A DNA stretch of 64,000 nt from Oscillospiraceae bacterium (GTDB lineage: Bacteria; Bacillota; Clostridia; Oscillospirales; CAG-272): the NCBI GenBank assembly GCA_015063695.1, contig SVTQ01000007.1:1-64000 (forward strand). The letters run 5' to 3'. Below are positions 9,747-17,651 of this stretch, piece after piece. How positions within the stretch are numbered: the first letter of the stretch is position 1; each line of letters starts with the position of its first letter. The notes under the pieces were generated by a model. That model worked only from the letters and a program-made list of their open reading frames with translations, was not told the origin of the DNA and searched no databases. The translations under genes were made by a program, and so were the position numbers.

Positions 9747-9775
9747 TTTACATAAAGATAAGAACATGATAAAAT
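9747..9775 (+). promoter_or_regulatory. Sigma-A promoter of cinA-C
   Basis: TTTACA (9747-9752), a 17-nt spacer and TAAAAT (9770-9775) lie 27 bp before the ATG of the CinA-like gene, in the AT-rich divergent region with the glycyl radical enzyme. Confidence 0.6.
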
Positions 9776-9802
9776 TAAGAAAAACCATTTGCGAGGTTCA
9801 AA

Positions 9803-10279
9803 ATGACAAAAGCGGAAAAACTTGTTTCAATACTGTCTGAAAAGGGATGGCACATTTCCTTTGCGGAATCCTGCACAGGGGGACTTGCGGCGGCAGGTAT
9901 CGTTGACGTTGCGGGCTCGTCCGCAGTTTTAAATGCCTCCTTTGTGACCTACGCAAACGAGGCGAAGATCAAATACGTGGACGTTTCTCCCGAAACCATC
10001 AAGCTTCACGGAGTGGTCAGCGAAGAAGTTGCGGGAGAGATGGCAAAGGGCGTTGCCAAGGAGACCGCCTCCGAGGTCGGCATCGGCATTTCGGGCATCG
10101 CAGGCCCCGGCGGCGGCACCGACAGGAAGCCCGTCGGCATGGTATGCTTCGGCTTCTGTATTGACGGAGAGGTCTTCACAAAAACAATGCAGTTCGGTAA
10201 TATAGGAAGAACGGAAGTGAGAACGGCAAGTGTTGAATTTGTTTACGACACCCTGCTTGAAAAGCTTTCTTCCTTATGA
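9803..10279 (+). CDS. CinA C-terminal domain protein (NMN amidohydrolase family, PncC-like)
   Basis: A 158-aa stand-alone CinA C-terminal domain. The AESCTGG motif lies near residue 20, followed by ASFVTYANEAK, GVVSEEVA and the GISGIAGPGGG loop, all typical of PncC. PncC converts nicotinamide mononucleotide to nicotinic acid mononucleotide in pyridine nucleotide recycling. The N-terminal CinA domain is absent, as in single-domain PncC proteins. It has its own promoter, and a second promoter downstream starts the pfl transcript, so it is probably a single-gene unit. Confidence 0.88.
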   Translation: MTKAEKLVSILSEKGWHISFAESCTGGLAAAGIVDVAGSSAVLNASFVTYANEAKIKYVDVSPETIKLHGVVSEEVAGEMAKGVAKETASEVGIGISGIAGPGGGTDRKPVGMVCFGFCIDGEVFTKTMQFGNIGRTEVRTASVEFVYDTLLEKLSSL

Positions 10280-10340
10280 TAATCAAATTAAGCCTGCAAA
10301 GCGTATTTAATTTTTGTGAATTGTAACGAGAATAATAAAG

Positions 10341-10369
10341 TTGACAAAAATGCACGGTTAGGATATAAT
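10341..10369 (+). promoter_or_regulatory. Consensus sigma-A promoter of the pfl operon
   Basis: A perfect TTGACA (10341-10346), a 17-nt spacer and a perfect TATAAT (10364-10369). The first riboswitch stem begins 10 nt downstream, so the transcript starts at the aptamer. Confidence 0.9.
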
Positions 10370-10378
10370 ATAAGTGAG

Positions 10379-10452
10379 CTTTTACATGACTGACGGATTT
10401 CGCGGAATGTACCGCGGGGGAGTGTAAAAGAGGTACGCCGACCGTCTGGGCA
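10379..10452 (+). ncRNA. ZTP riboswitch (pfl RNA motif)
   Basis: P1 pairs CTTTTAC (10379-10385) with GTAAAAG (10424-10430). Inside it are GACTGACGG, a small CGCGG/CCGCG hairpin and GGGGAGTG. After a short linker comes the conserved GCCG-ACCGTCTGGGCA block (10437-10452). This is the architecture of the pfl motif, the sensor for the purine intermediates ZMP/ZTP that accumulate when 10-formyl-THF is short. Its place before pflB is the association that named the motif, since formate from PflB feeds one-carbon metabolism. Confidence 0.9.
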
Positions 10453-10494
10453 AACGCAGTTCATTTAAGAGCTGGTTTGCCTTTTTGTTTTTTT
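10449..10494 (+). terminator. Riboswitch-controlled intrinsic terminator
   Basis: GGCAAAC (10449-10455) pairs with GTTTGCC (10475-10481), extended by CAGTTC/GAGCTG, and is followed by a 13-nt T-rich run. The 5' arm starts inside the conserved CTGGGCA of the aptamer. Ligand-stabilised P3/pseudoknot and terminator are therefore mutually exclusive, implying an ON switch by antitermination. Confidence 0.88.
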
Positions 10495-10535
10495 AGCATA
10501 AGGTAACTACCGGCAATATCCAAGGAGGAAATACC

Positions 10536-12767
10536 ATGATGCACGAGAATTGGACAGGCTTTAAAGCAGGCGTCTGGCAGGACGAGATAAACGTCCGCGA
10601 TTTTATCCAGACAAACTACAAGGAATATACAGGCGACGAGAGATTTCTTGCAGGAGCAACCGAACGTACAAAAGCGCTTATGGCAAAGGTTCAGGAGCTC
10701 TTCCGCCTCGAAAGAGAGCGCGACGGTGTTCTCGACGTTGATACAGATACGGTCTCTTCTCTTATAAGCTACCTTCCCGGATACATTGACGAGAAAAACG
10801 AGCTTATCGTAGGCATGCAGACCGACAGCCCTCTGAAGCGCGGTGTCAACCCCTTCGGCGGTATCAGAATGGCACGACAGGCATGTGCCGCATACGGTCA
10901 CCGTCTCAGCGACAAGGTAGAGATGGAATTCCGTTACAGAACTACTCACAACGACGGTGTTTACCGTGTTTACACCGATGAAATGAGAGCCGCAAGAAAA
11001 TGCCACGTTATCACAGGTCTTCCCGATGCTTACGGCAGAGGAAGAATTATAGGCGACTACCGCCGCGTTGCTCTCTACGGCGTTGATAAGCTTATCGAAG
11101 AAAAGAAAAAGGACAAGAAGGCTCTCGCGGCGGAAAACTACACCGTTGAAAGCGCACGTCTCTCCGAAGAGCTTTTCCAGCAGATAACCTTCCTCGGTTA
11201 TCTCAAGGAAATGGCGGCTATGTACGGCTGTGACATCAGCGCCCCCGCCAAAGACGCAAAGGAAGCTATCCAGTGGACTTATTTCGCTTACCTCGGAGCC
11301 ATCAAGGAACAGAACGGCGCTGCCATGTCTCTCGGCAGAGTAAGCACCTTCTTTGACATTTATATCGAAAGAGATATTGAAAGAGGCATCCTCACGGAAG
11401 AGGGCGCACAGGAGCTCATGGACGATTTCGTTATCAAGCTCCGTATTGCAAGACACCTTCGCACACCCGAATATAACGAGCTCTTCGGCGGCGACCCCAT
11501 GTGGATAACCGAAGCTGTGGGCGGTATGGGAAAGGACGGCAGAACTCTTGTTTCAAAGAACTGCTTCCGTATGCTGAACACGCTCTACACCCTCGGCCCT
11601 TCCCCCGAGCCTAACCTCACTATCCTCTGGTCAACAGAACTTCCCGAAGCATTTAAGCGCTTCTGCGCAAAGGTATCCTCCGACACTGACTCCATTCAGT
11701 ACGAAAACGATGACCTTATGCGTCCCCTCCACGGCGACGACTACGCTATCGCATGCTGTGTTTCCGCTATGGAGATAGGCAAGCAGATGCAGTTCTTCGG
11801 CGCGAGATGCAACCTGGCAAAGCTTCTTCTTATCGCCCTCAACGGCGGCTTTGATACGACGACCGGTATCCATATCGGCCCTCAGATGCCCGTTATGGAT
11901 GCTGACAAGCTTGACTTTGATGCGGTCATGGAAAGATACAATATTTATATAGAATGGCTCTCAAAGCTCTACGTAAACACCATGAACCTCATCCACTACA
12001 TGCACGATAAGTACGCTTACGAAAAGACACAGATGGCACTCCACGACACAGACGTTGAGCGTCTTATGGCTTTCGGCATCGCAGGTCTTTCCGTTGTTGC
12101 CGACTCACTCAGCGCGATAAAGTATGCAAAGGTTTCTCCCGTTAAGGATGCCATGGGTTACATCGTTGACTTCACAAGAGAGGGTACCTTCCCCACCTAC
12201 GGCAACGACGACGACAGAGTTGACCTTATCGCACGCGACATGACTCACAAGGTCATCACCGAGCTTCGTAAGACCCCTGCATACAGAGGAGCTATCCATA
12301 CTCTCTCCGTTCTCACCATCACCTCAAACGTTATGTACGGTAAGAACACAGGCGCAACACCCGACGGCAGAGCTGACGGAGCACCCTTCGCTCCCGGTGC
12401 GAACCCCATGCACAACAGAGAGGAAAACGGCGCTCTTGCCTCCCTCAACTCCGTTGCAAAGCTCCGCTATGAGGACTGCCGCGACGGTATCTCCAACACC
12501 TTCTCCATAACCCCCGATGCTCTCGGCAAATCCGAGGATGAAAGAATTTCCAACCTCACCGCAATTCTTGACGGCTATTTTGCAAAGAAGGCGCACCATA
12601 TAAACGTAAACGTTCTTGACCGTGAAACACTTATCAAGGCCTACGAAAATCCCGAAGCATATCCCAACCTCACCATCCGCGTTTCGGGCTACGCAGTTAA
12701 CTTCAACAAGCTCTCCCGTGAACAGCAGAGAGAGGTCATCTCCCGTACCTTCCACGAGAGCGTATGA
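10536..12767 (+). CDS. pflB: Pyruvate formate-lyase (formate C-acetyltransferase)
   Basis: A 743-aa PflB of normal length. The catalytic Cys407-Cys408 pair lies in [12 protein letters not shown], the radical loop is RVSGY with Gly718, and the PflB block [11 protein letters not shown] is intact. It converts pyruvate plus CoA to acetyl-CoA and formate using a glycyl radical installed by PflA, whose gene overlaps its end by 4 nt. The start follows AAGGAGG. Transcription passes through the ZTP riboswitch, so the enzyme should rise when one-carbon units are scarce, fitting an anabolic formate-supplying role as well as a fermentative one. Confidence 0.97.
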   Translation: MMHENWTGFKAGVWQDEINVRDFIQTNYKEYTGDERFLAGATERTKALMAKVQELFRLERERDGVLDVDTDTVSSLISYLPGYIDEKNELIVGMQTDSPLKRGVNPFGGIRMARQACAAYGHRLSDKVEMEFRYRTTHNDGVYRVYTDEMRAARKCHVITGLPDAYGRGRIIGDYRRVALYGVDKLIEEKKKDKKALAAENYTVESARLSEELFQQITFLGYLKEMAAMYGCDISAPAKDAKEAIQWTYFAYLGAIKEQNGAAMSLGRVSTFFDIYIERDIERGILTEEGAQELMDDFVIKLRIARHLRTPEYNELFGGDPMWITEAVGGMGKDGRTLVSKNCFRMLNTLYTLGPSPEPNLTILWSTELPEAFKRFCAKVSSDTDSIQYENDDLMRPLHGDDYAIACCVSAMEIGKQMQFFGARCNLAKLLLIALNGGFDTTTGIHIGPQMPVMDADKLDFDAVMERYNIYIEWLSKLYVNTMNLIHYMHDKYAYEKTQMALHDTDVERLMAFGIAGLSVVADSLSAIKYAKVSPVKDAMGYIVDFTREGTFPTYGNDDDRVDLIARDMTHKVITELRKTPAYRGAIHTLSVLTITSNVMYGKNTGATPDGRADGAPFAPGANPMHNREENGALASLNSVAKLRYEDCRDGISNTFSITPDALGKSEDERISNLTAILDGYFAKKAHHINVNVLDRETLIKAYENPEAYPNLTIRVSGYAVNFNKLSREQQREVISRTFHESV

Positions 12768-13471
12768 TAAAAGGCAGAGTTCACTCCATACAGAGCCTCG
12801 GCACCGTTGACGGCCCCGGAGTCCGCTTCGTGGTGTTCTTTCAGGGCTGTCCCCTCAGATGCAAATGCTGTCACAATCCCGACACCTGGGATTTTGAAGG
12901 CGGCACCAAGTATTCTGCCGAGGACATCGTAAAGAAGGCTTCCCGTTACAGGGAATATTTCAAGGACAAGGGGGGCATCACCCTCTCAGGCGGCGAGCCT
13001 CTCCTTCAGGCGGAGTTTGCCGAAGAAATATTCCGTCTATGCTGTCTTGAAGGAATAAACACCTGCCTTGACACCTCGGGAATTCTTCTTGACGGAAAGG
13101 TCAAAGAGCTCCTCTCCCTTACGGACAGAGTTCTGCTTGATATCAAATATACAAACGAAAAGGACTACGAGGAAAACGTAGGCTGTTCCCTTTCGGGCGT
13201 TCTTGAATTCCTTTCCTATCTTAATGAAAAGAAGATACCCACAACTCTGCGTCAGGTCATAATTCCCACGGTCAACGACACCGAGGAAAATATCATGGCG
13301 CTGAAGAAGATAAGGGATACCCACCCCTGCGTTGACAAGGTGGAGCTTCTTCCCTTCAAAAAGATATGTCAGACCAAATATGACCAGATGGAGATCCCCT
13401 TCCCCTTCGGTGATATGCCCACTCCTTCAAGGGAAAAAATGGCGTTTCTTGAAAAAATGTTAAATGAATAG
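12764..13471 (+). CDS. pflA: Pyruvate formate-lyase activating enzyme (radical SAM)
   Basis: A 235-aa radical SAM protein with the PflA-type cluster motif C-x3-C-x2-C at Cys29, Cys33 and Cys36 ([12 protein letters not shown]), then GGEPL for SAM binding. It reductively cleaves S-adenosylmethionine to place the glycyl radical on PflB. The ATG overlaps the pflB TGA (ATGA), indicating translational coupling. It is also the only activase in the window that could serve the orphan glycyl radical enzyme at 7543, but that is speculative because activases are usually partner-specific. Confidence 0.96.
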   Translation: MIKGRVHSIQSLGTVDGPGVRFVVFFQGCPLRCKCCHNPDTWDFEGGTKYSAEDIVKKASRYREYFKDKGGITLSGGEPLLQAEFAEEIFRLCCLEGINTCLDTSGILLDGKVKELLSLTDRVLLDIKYTNEKDYEENVGCSLSGVLEFLSYLNEKKIPTTLRQVIIPTVNDTEENIMALKKIRDTHPCVDKVELLPFKKICQTKYDQMEIPFPFGDMPTPSREKMAFLEKMLNE

Positions 13472-13475
13472 AACG

Positions 13476-13508
13476 ATACCCTTCGGAATTTGCCGAAGGG
13501 TATTTTTG
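13476..13508 (+). terminator. Terminator of pflBA
   Basis: A perfect 11-bp stem, ATACCCTTCGG with CCGAAGGGTAT (13476-13503), has a 6-nt loop and is followed by TTTTTG. Confidence 0.9.
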
Positions 13509-13562
13509 TATCCGAACATCGTGAAGTTCAAAATCTCTTTATTAAGATTCTATCCTTTATCC

Positions 13563-13689
13563 GTAGGGACAGGCGTCCTCGACTGTCCTAATCAAAAATA
13601 ACATTTACAAAGATACCCCCAAGCCGTCTTACGACAGCTTTAGGCCTCCTTGTCAATGAAACCGGACAGTCGGGGACGCCTGTCCCTAC
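13563..13689. repeat. Inverted pair of GTAGGGA palindromes flanking a GAGAACCCC-like hairpin
   Basis: GTAGGGACAGGCGTCC... (13563-13588) and its near-perfect reverse complement ending in GTCCCTAC (13664-13689) face each other across 75 bp. The space between holds a degenerate ACCCCCAAGC...GCTTTAGG hairpin (13614-13651), closely resembling 26097-26134. The whole could fold into one long cruciform. This fills most of the pflA-sdaA gap. Confidence 0.75.
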
Positions 13690-13738
13690 AAATTAATTTA
13701 ACATTACCAAACGCAATTACAAACGGTATTTTTATCGG

Positions 13739-13767
13739 TTGCAATACTTGATCATTTATGGTACAAT
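13739..13767 (+). promoter_or_regulatory. Promoter of serine dehydratase gene
   Basis: TTGCAA (13739-13744), a 17-nt spacer and TACAAT (13762-13767) lie 42 bp before the ATG. Confidence 0.6.
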
Positions 13768-13809
13768 ATAAATAGTGAAGCAACAAAAATAAATGCTAAA
13801 GGAATTTGC

Positions 13810-15012
13810 ATGAAATCAATAAGAAGTATTTTTAAAATGGGCTACGGTCCTTCAAGCTCCCACACCATGGGTCCCTCCTTTGCGGCGGTGGAATTTATCT
13901 CGGACCATCCCGAGGCTGACTTTGTAAAGGTCATACTCTACGGCTCCCTTGCCAAAACGGGAAAGGGTCACGGAACCGACAGAGCAGTTCTTGAAACTCT
14001 TGCGGACGTTAAGGCGGAGATAGTTTTCGACACAGAGACAAAGCTCGAAAGCCACCCCAACACCATCGACTTTATCGCATATAAAGACGGTGCCGAGTGC
14101 GGACGGCAGAGATTTTTCAGCATCGGCGGCGGCGAGATACGCACCGAGGATAGCGAGAGCCTGAAGCCAAAAGAGGTGTACAAAGAAAAGAGCTTTGCTG
14201 AAATCGCCGAGCTTTGCAAGGAGCAGAATATCCGCCTTTCCGACTACGTTTTTGAACGCGAAGGCGAAGATATAAAGGTGTTCCTCTTCAACGTATGGAA
14301 GACCATGCAGAACTCTATCCGTGAAGGACTGAGCAAGAGAGGACTTCTCCCGGGAGGCCTCTCCGTTGAGAGAAAGGCGCAGTTTCTTTACAATCAGAAG
14401 CATATTGACGAGAGCCCCCAGACAAAGGAAAACCGCCTTGTCTGCGCCTACGCATTCGCCGTCAGCGAACAGAATGCAGACTGCGGAATTATAGTTACAG
14501 CTCCCACCTGCGGCTCCTGCGGCGTAGTTCCCGCGGTGCTTAAATACATGCAGGACAAGAAGGGATTTCCCGACGACGACGTTATCCGCGCCCTTGCGGT
14601 GGCAGGACTTATCGGCAACATCGTCAGCACAAACGCCTCCGTCAGCGGAGCGGAATGCGGATGTCAGGCGGAGATAGGAACTGCCTGCAGTATGGCTTCC
14701 GCCGCTCTCTGCGAGCTTTTTGAAATGGGAATTGACCAGATAGAATACGCAGCAGAGGTTGCCATGGAGCACCATCTCGGTCTCACCTGCGATCCCGTTT
14801 GCGGTCTCGTTCAGATACCCTGCATCGAGAGAAACGCCGTTGCCGCAATGCGCGCAATAAATGCCCTATCACTTGCAAACTTCCTTTACGGAAGCCGTAA
14901 GGTCTCCTTCGACGTGGTGATAGAGACCATGTATCAGACCGGCAAAGACCTCTCTCACCTTTACAGAGAAACCTCCGAGGGCGGTCTTGCAAAGCTTTAT
15001 TCACATGAGTAA
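13810..15012 (+). CDS. sdaA: L-serine dehydratase, iron-sulfur type, fused beta-alpha
   Basis: A 400-aa single-chain L-serine ammonia-lyase. The beta domain comes first (GYGPSSSHTMGPS near residue 12), then the alpha domain with its cluster cysteines in APTCGSCG, ECGCQAEIG and CDPVCGLVQIPC. It deaminates serine to pyruvate and ammonia with a labile [4Fe-4S] cluster, so it is oxygen-sensitive. Clostridia often split this enzyme into sdaAB and sdaAA; here it is one gene. The pyruvate produced can feed pflB just upstream, but a separate promoter and terminator show independent transcription. Confidence 0.95.
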   Translation: MKSIRSIFKMGYGPSSSHTMGPSFAAVEFISDHPEADFVKVILYGSLAKTGKGHGTDRAVLETLADVKAEIVFDTETKLESHPNTIDFIAYKDGAECGRQRFFSIGGGEIRTEDSESLKPKEVYKEKSFAEIAELCKEQNIRLSDYVFEREGEDIKVFLFNVWKTMQNSIREGLSKRGLLPGGLSVERKAQFLYNQKHIDESPQTKENRLVCAYAFAVSEQNADCGIIVTAPTCGSCGVVPAVLKYMQDKKGFPDDDVIRALAVAGLIGNIVSTNASVSGAECGCQAEIGTACSMASAALCELFEMGIDQIEYAAEVAMEHHLGLTCDPVCGLVQIPCIERNAVAAMRAINALSLANFLYGSRKVSFDVVIETMYQTGKDLSHLYRETSEGGLAKLYSHE

Positions 15013-15216
15013 TGGCGTGACATGTCACGCCGCGATATAAATCCCTTGTGGGATTTGCGATATGTACGCTTAACGCGATATGCCCCCGGGGCGCGATATG
15101 TCCCTTCGGGACACGAAACGGGATTTATATCATATCGCATCGAGCAAAGCGAGATATATCGCAACCGAATGAAATGAGGTTATATCGCGTTTGCCTCGGC
15201 AAACATATCGCAAACC
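15013..15216. repeat. Array of mini-hairpins separated by GCGATAT(G/A) spacers (family B, divergent copy)
   Basis: After the 18-nt palindrome GGCGTGACATGTCACGCC, short perfect hairpins follow, each introduced by CGATAT: AAATCCC/GGGATTT, CCCCCGGGG, TCCC/GGGA and TTTGCC/GGCAAA among them. It is the same design as the 90-bp arrays at 38207, 41101 and 46249 but with different hairpin sequences. It is non-coding; an ORF that runs through it into the lipoprotein gene is spurious. Confidence 0.7.
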
Positions 15217-15257
15217 CTGAACAAAATTTTTTCAACAACAAAACGAGGTATATCAAA

Positions 15258-15653
15258 ATGAAAAGACTCCTTTGTATCGTATTAGCTTTCTTAATGCTCT
15301 TCGCACTTTATTCCTGCAATACTTCAAGTATTAAAGAAGGCTCCGAGGTTACTTTGATATTTGCCGTGGGAGAAAAGAATATTTCCGAAAAGCTCACCGA
15401 TGAAGAAGCCGCAAGAATGATCGAAATACTTGACGGAAACTCTCTTACAAACAGAGTCAGAGGAGTTCCCTCCTGCAGCTTTGACGAAAACGTTGCAATA
15501 AAGATAGGAAGCCGCACTTACGCAATAGCCCTTGACACCTGCGGTACCGTTATGGAGACGGGCAGTCTAAAATATTTTAATATTTCCGATGAGGACATCG
15601 CCTATATCCATTCCGTTTTTGAAAAATACGGCGGTTATTTCCCTTGCGTATAA
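15258..15653 (+). CDS. Small lipoprotein of unknown function
   Basis: A 131-aa predicted lipoprotein. It has a lysine-arginine start, a hydrophobic stretch (residues 4-18) and the lipobox LYSC near residue 20, so it should be acylated and outer-face anchored. The mature part has no motif I recognise; it contains a pair of cysteines about 45 residues apart (VPSCSF and DTCGT) that could form a disulfide. A longer reading frame starting at 15048 crosses the hairpin array and is rejected, because the signal peptide and ACGAGG ribosome site place the start at 15258. Function is unknown. Confidence 0.75.
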   Translation: MKRLLCIVLAFLMLFALYSCNTSSIKEGSEVTLIFAVGEKNISEKLTDEEAARMIEILDGNSLTNRVRGVPSCSFDENVAIKIGSRTYAIALDTCGTVMETGSLKYFNISDEDIAYIHSVFEKYGGYFPCV

Positions 15654-15665
15654 AGATATTTAGTG

Positions 15666-15740
15666 CGGGAGGACCAAGGCCCTCCCCTACACCTTAGATA
15701 ACGTTTTATTATAGAACATCCTGTAGGGGACGGTGTCCCG
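15666..15740. repeat. Facing pair of family A palindromes
   Basis: CGGGAGGACCAAGG...CTCCCCTAC (15666-15690, minus orientation) faces GTAGGGGACGGTGTCCCG (15723-15740, plus). It is the same outward-in pairing as at 13563-13689. Confidence 0.7.
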
Positions 15741-15750
15741 AACAAACGTC

Positions 15751-15780
15751 AAAAAAGGCACTCGATTTCGGGTGCCTTTT
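15751..15780. terminator. Bidirectional terminator
   Basis: AAAAGGCACTCG and CGGGTGCCTTTT form a stem between the convergent lipoprotein and nucleoside hydrolase genes. A-run and T-run on the two sides allow use from either strand. Confidence 0.85.
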
Positions 15781-15787
15781 CATATTG

Positions 15788-16708
15788 TCATAAACTGAGA
15801 ACTCTGAACAGCTCTTCAAAGAGTCTGTCGCGGTTTATACGGCAGACGTACTTTATCTGAGGTCTGTATTCATCGAAGGAATAGTGACCGTCGTACTGAG
15901 GGATAGGCGCGGGAATGACCATTTCTCTCATATAGTCCCAGTGCTTGTTCATAAGCCATGCAACGGCAGTCACGTCCCAGATAGGGCGAGACCAGGGCTT
16001 GCCCGCCGCATAGGATTCAGCTTCCCTTACCGTGTTTTCAAGAAGGTAATCGCAAAGCTTGTTTTTGCCCTTGAGCCAATAAGTAAGCTCGGGACCCGTC
16101 GTTGCAAAGGCGTCAACCACACCGTTACAGGGGAGCTGTGCCATGGGCATTCCGCTTCCGAAAAGAACTCTCGCCCCTGCAATATCCTGAAACATATTGA
16201 ATTCTCTCGCGGCGTTCGGCTCGTGCTTTGCGTGGCCGCCAAGCCACACAACAACGCAGTTTTCCTTCATGGCAGGATTTTTCAGTATTGCTGAAGCAAC
16301 GTTGGTTATTGCTGCAATCGCCACTATATAAAGAGGGTGCTCGGGAGAATATTCGTTTGCAAGAGAAGCCATAAAGTCAGCCGCCTCGGACTCAACGGGC
16401 GTATTTTCATCGGTCATAAAAGCACGGGAGCCCTTGTATACGTTCTTCTTCATATCCTCCATACCCATAAGATCAAGAAGCTTCAGTATCTCGTCGTAGC
16501 TCTTCTCCATGCCGTCCTCGGGGGAGACGGAACGCTCGTTTCTGAAGGGAGCGGCGCAGATTCCCTTTACGTTGAACTTCTCGGAATTTTTCAGCATAAA
16601 GCCGATTGCAAACTGATCGTCTATTTCGTTATAAGCATCTGTATCGAGTATAACGTCTGCTCTTCCCGCAGGAGGCGAGAGGTTTATCATATACTGCTCG
16701 TAGGTCAT
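15788..16708 (-). CDS. Nucleoside hydrolase (IUNH-like)
   Basis: A 306-aa inosine/uridine-preferring nucleoside hydrolase-like protein. The family calcium-binding motif appears as ILDTDAYNEIDDQ near the N-terminus, with a later AAITNVA and VVWLGG core. These enzymes split N-ribosyl bonds to release base and ribose. The ATG at 16706-16708 is chosen because AGGAG lies 6 nt upstream; an ATG six codons earlier lacks such a site. It lies 29 nt downstream of sortase C on the same strand and may be read from the pilus transcript, with no obvious functional link. Confidence 0.85.
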   Translation of the reverse strand: MTYEQYMINLSPPAGRADVILDTDAYNEIDDQFAIGFMLKNSEKFNVKGICAAPFRNERSVSPEDGMEKSYDEILKLLDLMGMEDMKKNVYKGSRAFMTDENTPVESEAADFMASLANEYSPEHPLYIVAIAAITNVASAILKNPAMKENCVVVWLGGHAKHEPNAAREFNMFQDIAGARVLFGSGMPMAQLPCNGVVDAFATTGPELTYWLKGKNKLCDYLLENTVREAESYAAGKPWSRPIWDVTAVAWLMNKHWDYMREMVIPAPIPQYDGHYSFDEYRPQIKYVCRINRDRLFEELFRVLSL

Positions 16709-16737
16709 AGTTTTCTCCTTTTCCAAACAAATAATTA

Positions 16738-17565
16738 TTATTCATCAAGGCTTTCCTTCTTAATGGGCTTGAACATAATATATACGAGAAGGACTGTCAC
16801 AATGGGAAGCGCAACGAAGGGCATTACAACGAGGGTATCGATGCGGTAGCCCTCGTTTGCAACGTAGAGAGTTCTCTTCTGCGTTGCATCCACCTGATGG
16901 CCTCTCACAAGAAGGCGCTGAGTGTTGATGCCGTAAGGAGTGCAGGTGAGAAGGGTACAATAGTCCTTCCCTCTTTCGATCTGAATAAGCTCCGTGTCGT
17001 CGGGCTCAACTATACGTATCTGATCGACCTCGTAGGTGATGGTTCGGTCAAGGATAGTAAAATAGAAGGTGTCCCCTATCTCCATTCGGTCAAGGTGAGT
17101 AAAAAGAACTGCAGTGGGAAGCCCTCTGTGAGCTGAGACCACAGAATGGGTGCTCTCTCCCCCCACGGGAAGACTGCTCCCTTCAAAATGACCTGCGGCA
17201 ACGCTGAGAACGTCGTTTGACGTGCCGTGATAAACGGGAAGCTCCTGACTTATCTTCGGTATGGTAAGATATCCCATCATTCCCGTTCCGCTGAGGTCAA
17301 GGGTCTTATAGTATTCTTCCTTTAAAAGCTCGTAATCGTGATACTGAAAATCAAGGCTTGCCAGCTTTTTATTGTACTCATCTGCCGCTTCAAATACGGC
17401 GGTGAAATCCTCGGGCTTATAGGTTTCGAGCATTTTTTCATAGTCAACTATGGCCTCACTCTGGGTTTTGGAGTTCCAATAGCTGCTTATCGTAGGATAC
17501 AACAAAACGGAGAGACCTATGAAAAATACTATAAGCAGAATCACGGTAACCTTTTTACTTTTCAT
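16738..17565 (-). CDS. Class C sortase (pilin polymerase)
   Basis: A 275-aa class C sortase. An N-terminal membrane segment (residues 6-24) and a C-terminal one (about 244-266) flank the catalytic domain with His146 (SAHRG), Cys208 (TLLTCTPYG) and Arg217. The C-terminal transmembrane helix is diagnostic of pilus-assembling class C sortases. It covalently joins LPXTG pilins through a lysine in the pilin motif. It follows the pilin gene on the same strand, separated by 86 bp holding a very stable GC hairpin. Confidence 0.94.
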   Translation of the reverse strand: MKSKKVTVILLIVFFIGLSVLLYPTISSYWNSKTQSEAIVDYEKMLETYKPEDFTAVFEAADEYNKKLASLDFQYHDYELLKEEYYKTLDLSGTGMMGYLTIPKISQELPVYHGTSNDVLSVAAGHFEGSSLPVGGESTHSVVSAHRGLPTAVLFTHLDRMEIGDTFYFTILDRTITYEVDQIRIVEPDDTELIQIERGKDYCTLLTCTPYGINTQRLLVRGHQVDATQKRTLYVANEGYRIDTLVVMPFVALPIVTVLLVYIMFKPIKKESLDE

Positions 17566-17593
17566 AAACCTTTCCTTTCTGTTATATTTTTTT

Positions 17594-17616
17594 GGGGGGC
17601 GGCGATGCCGCCCCCC
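17594..17616 (-). other. Very stable intercistronic hairpin between pilin and sortase
   Basis: GGGGGGCGGC and GCCGCCCCCC form a perfect 10-bp GC-only stem with a 3-nt loop. On the minus strand it is followed by seven A residues rather than U, so it is not a classical terminator for the pilin transcript. It probably stabilises pilin mRNA or limits sortase expression. On the plus strand it has no gene to terminate. Confidence 0.7.
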
Positions 17617-17651
17617 ATTTGACCTTTAATTACAAATCAATTATCTGACTA

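Noticed and set aside
15048-15257. N-terminal extension of the lipoprotein
   Set aside because: It would translate the hairpin array. The signal peptide and ribosome site begin at 15258.
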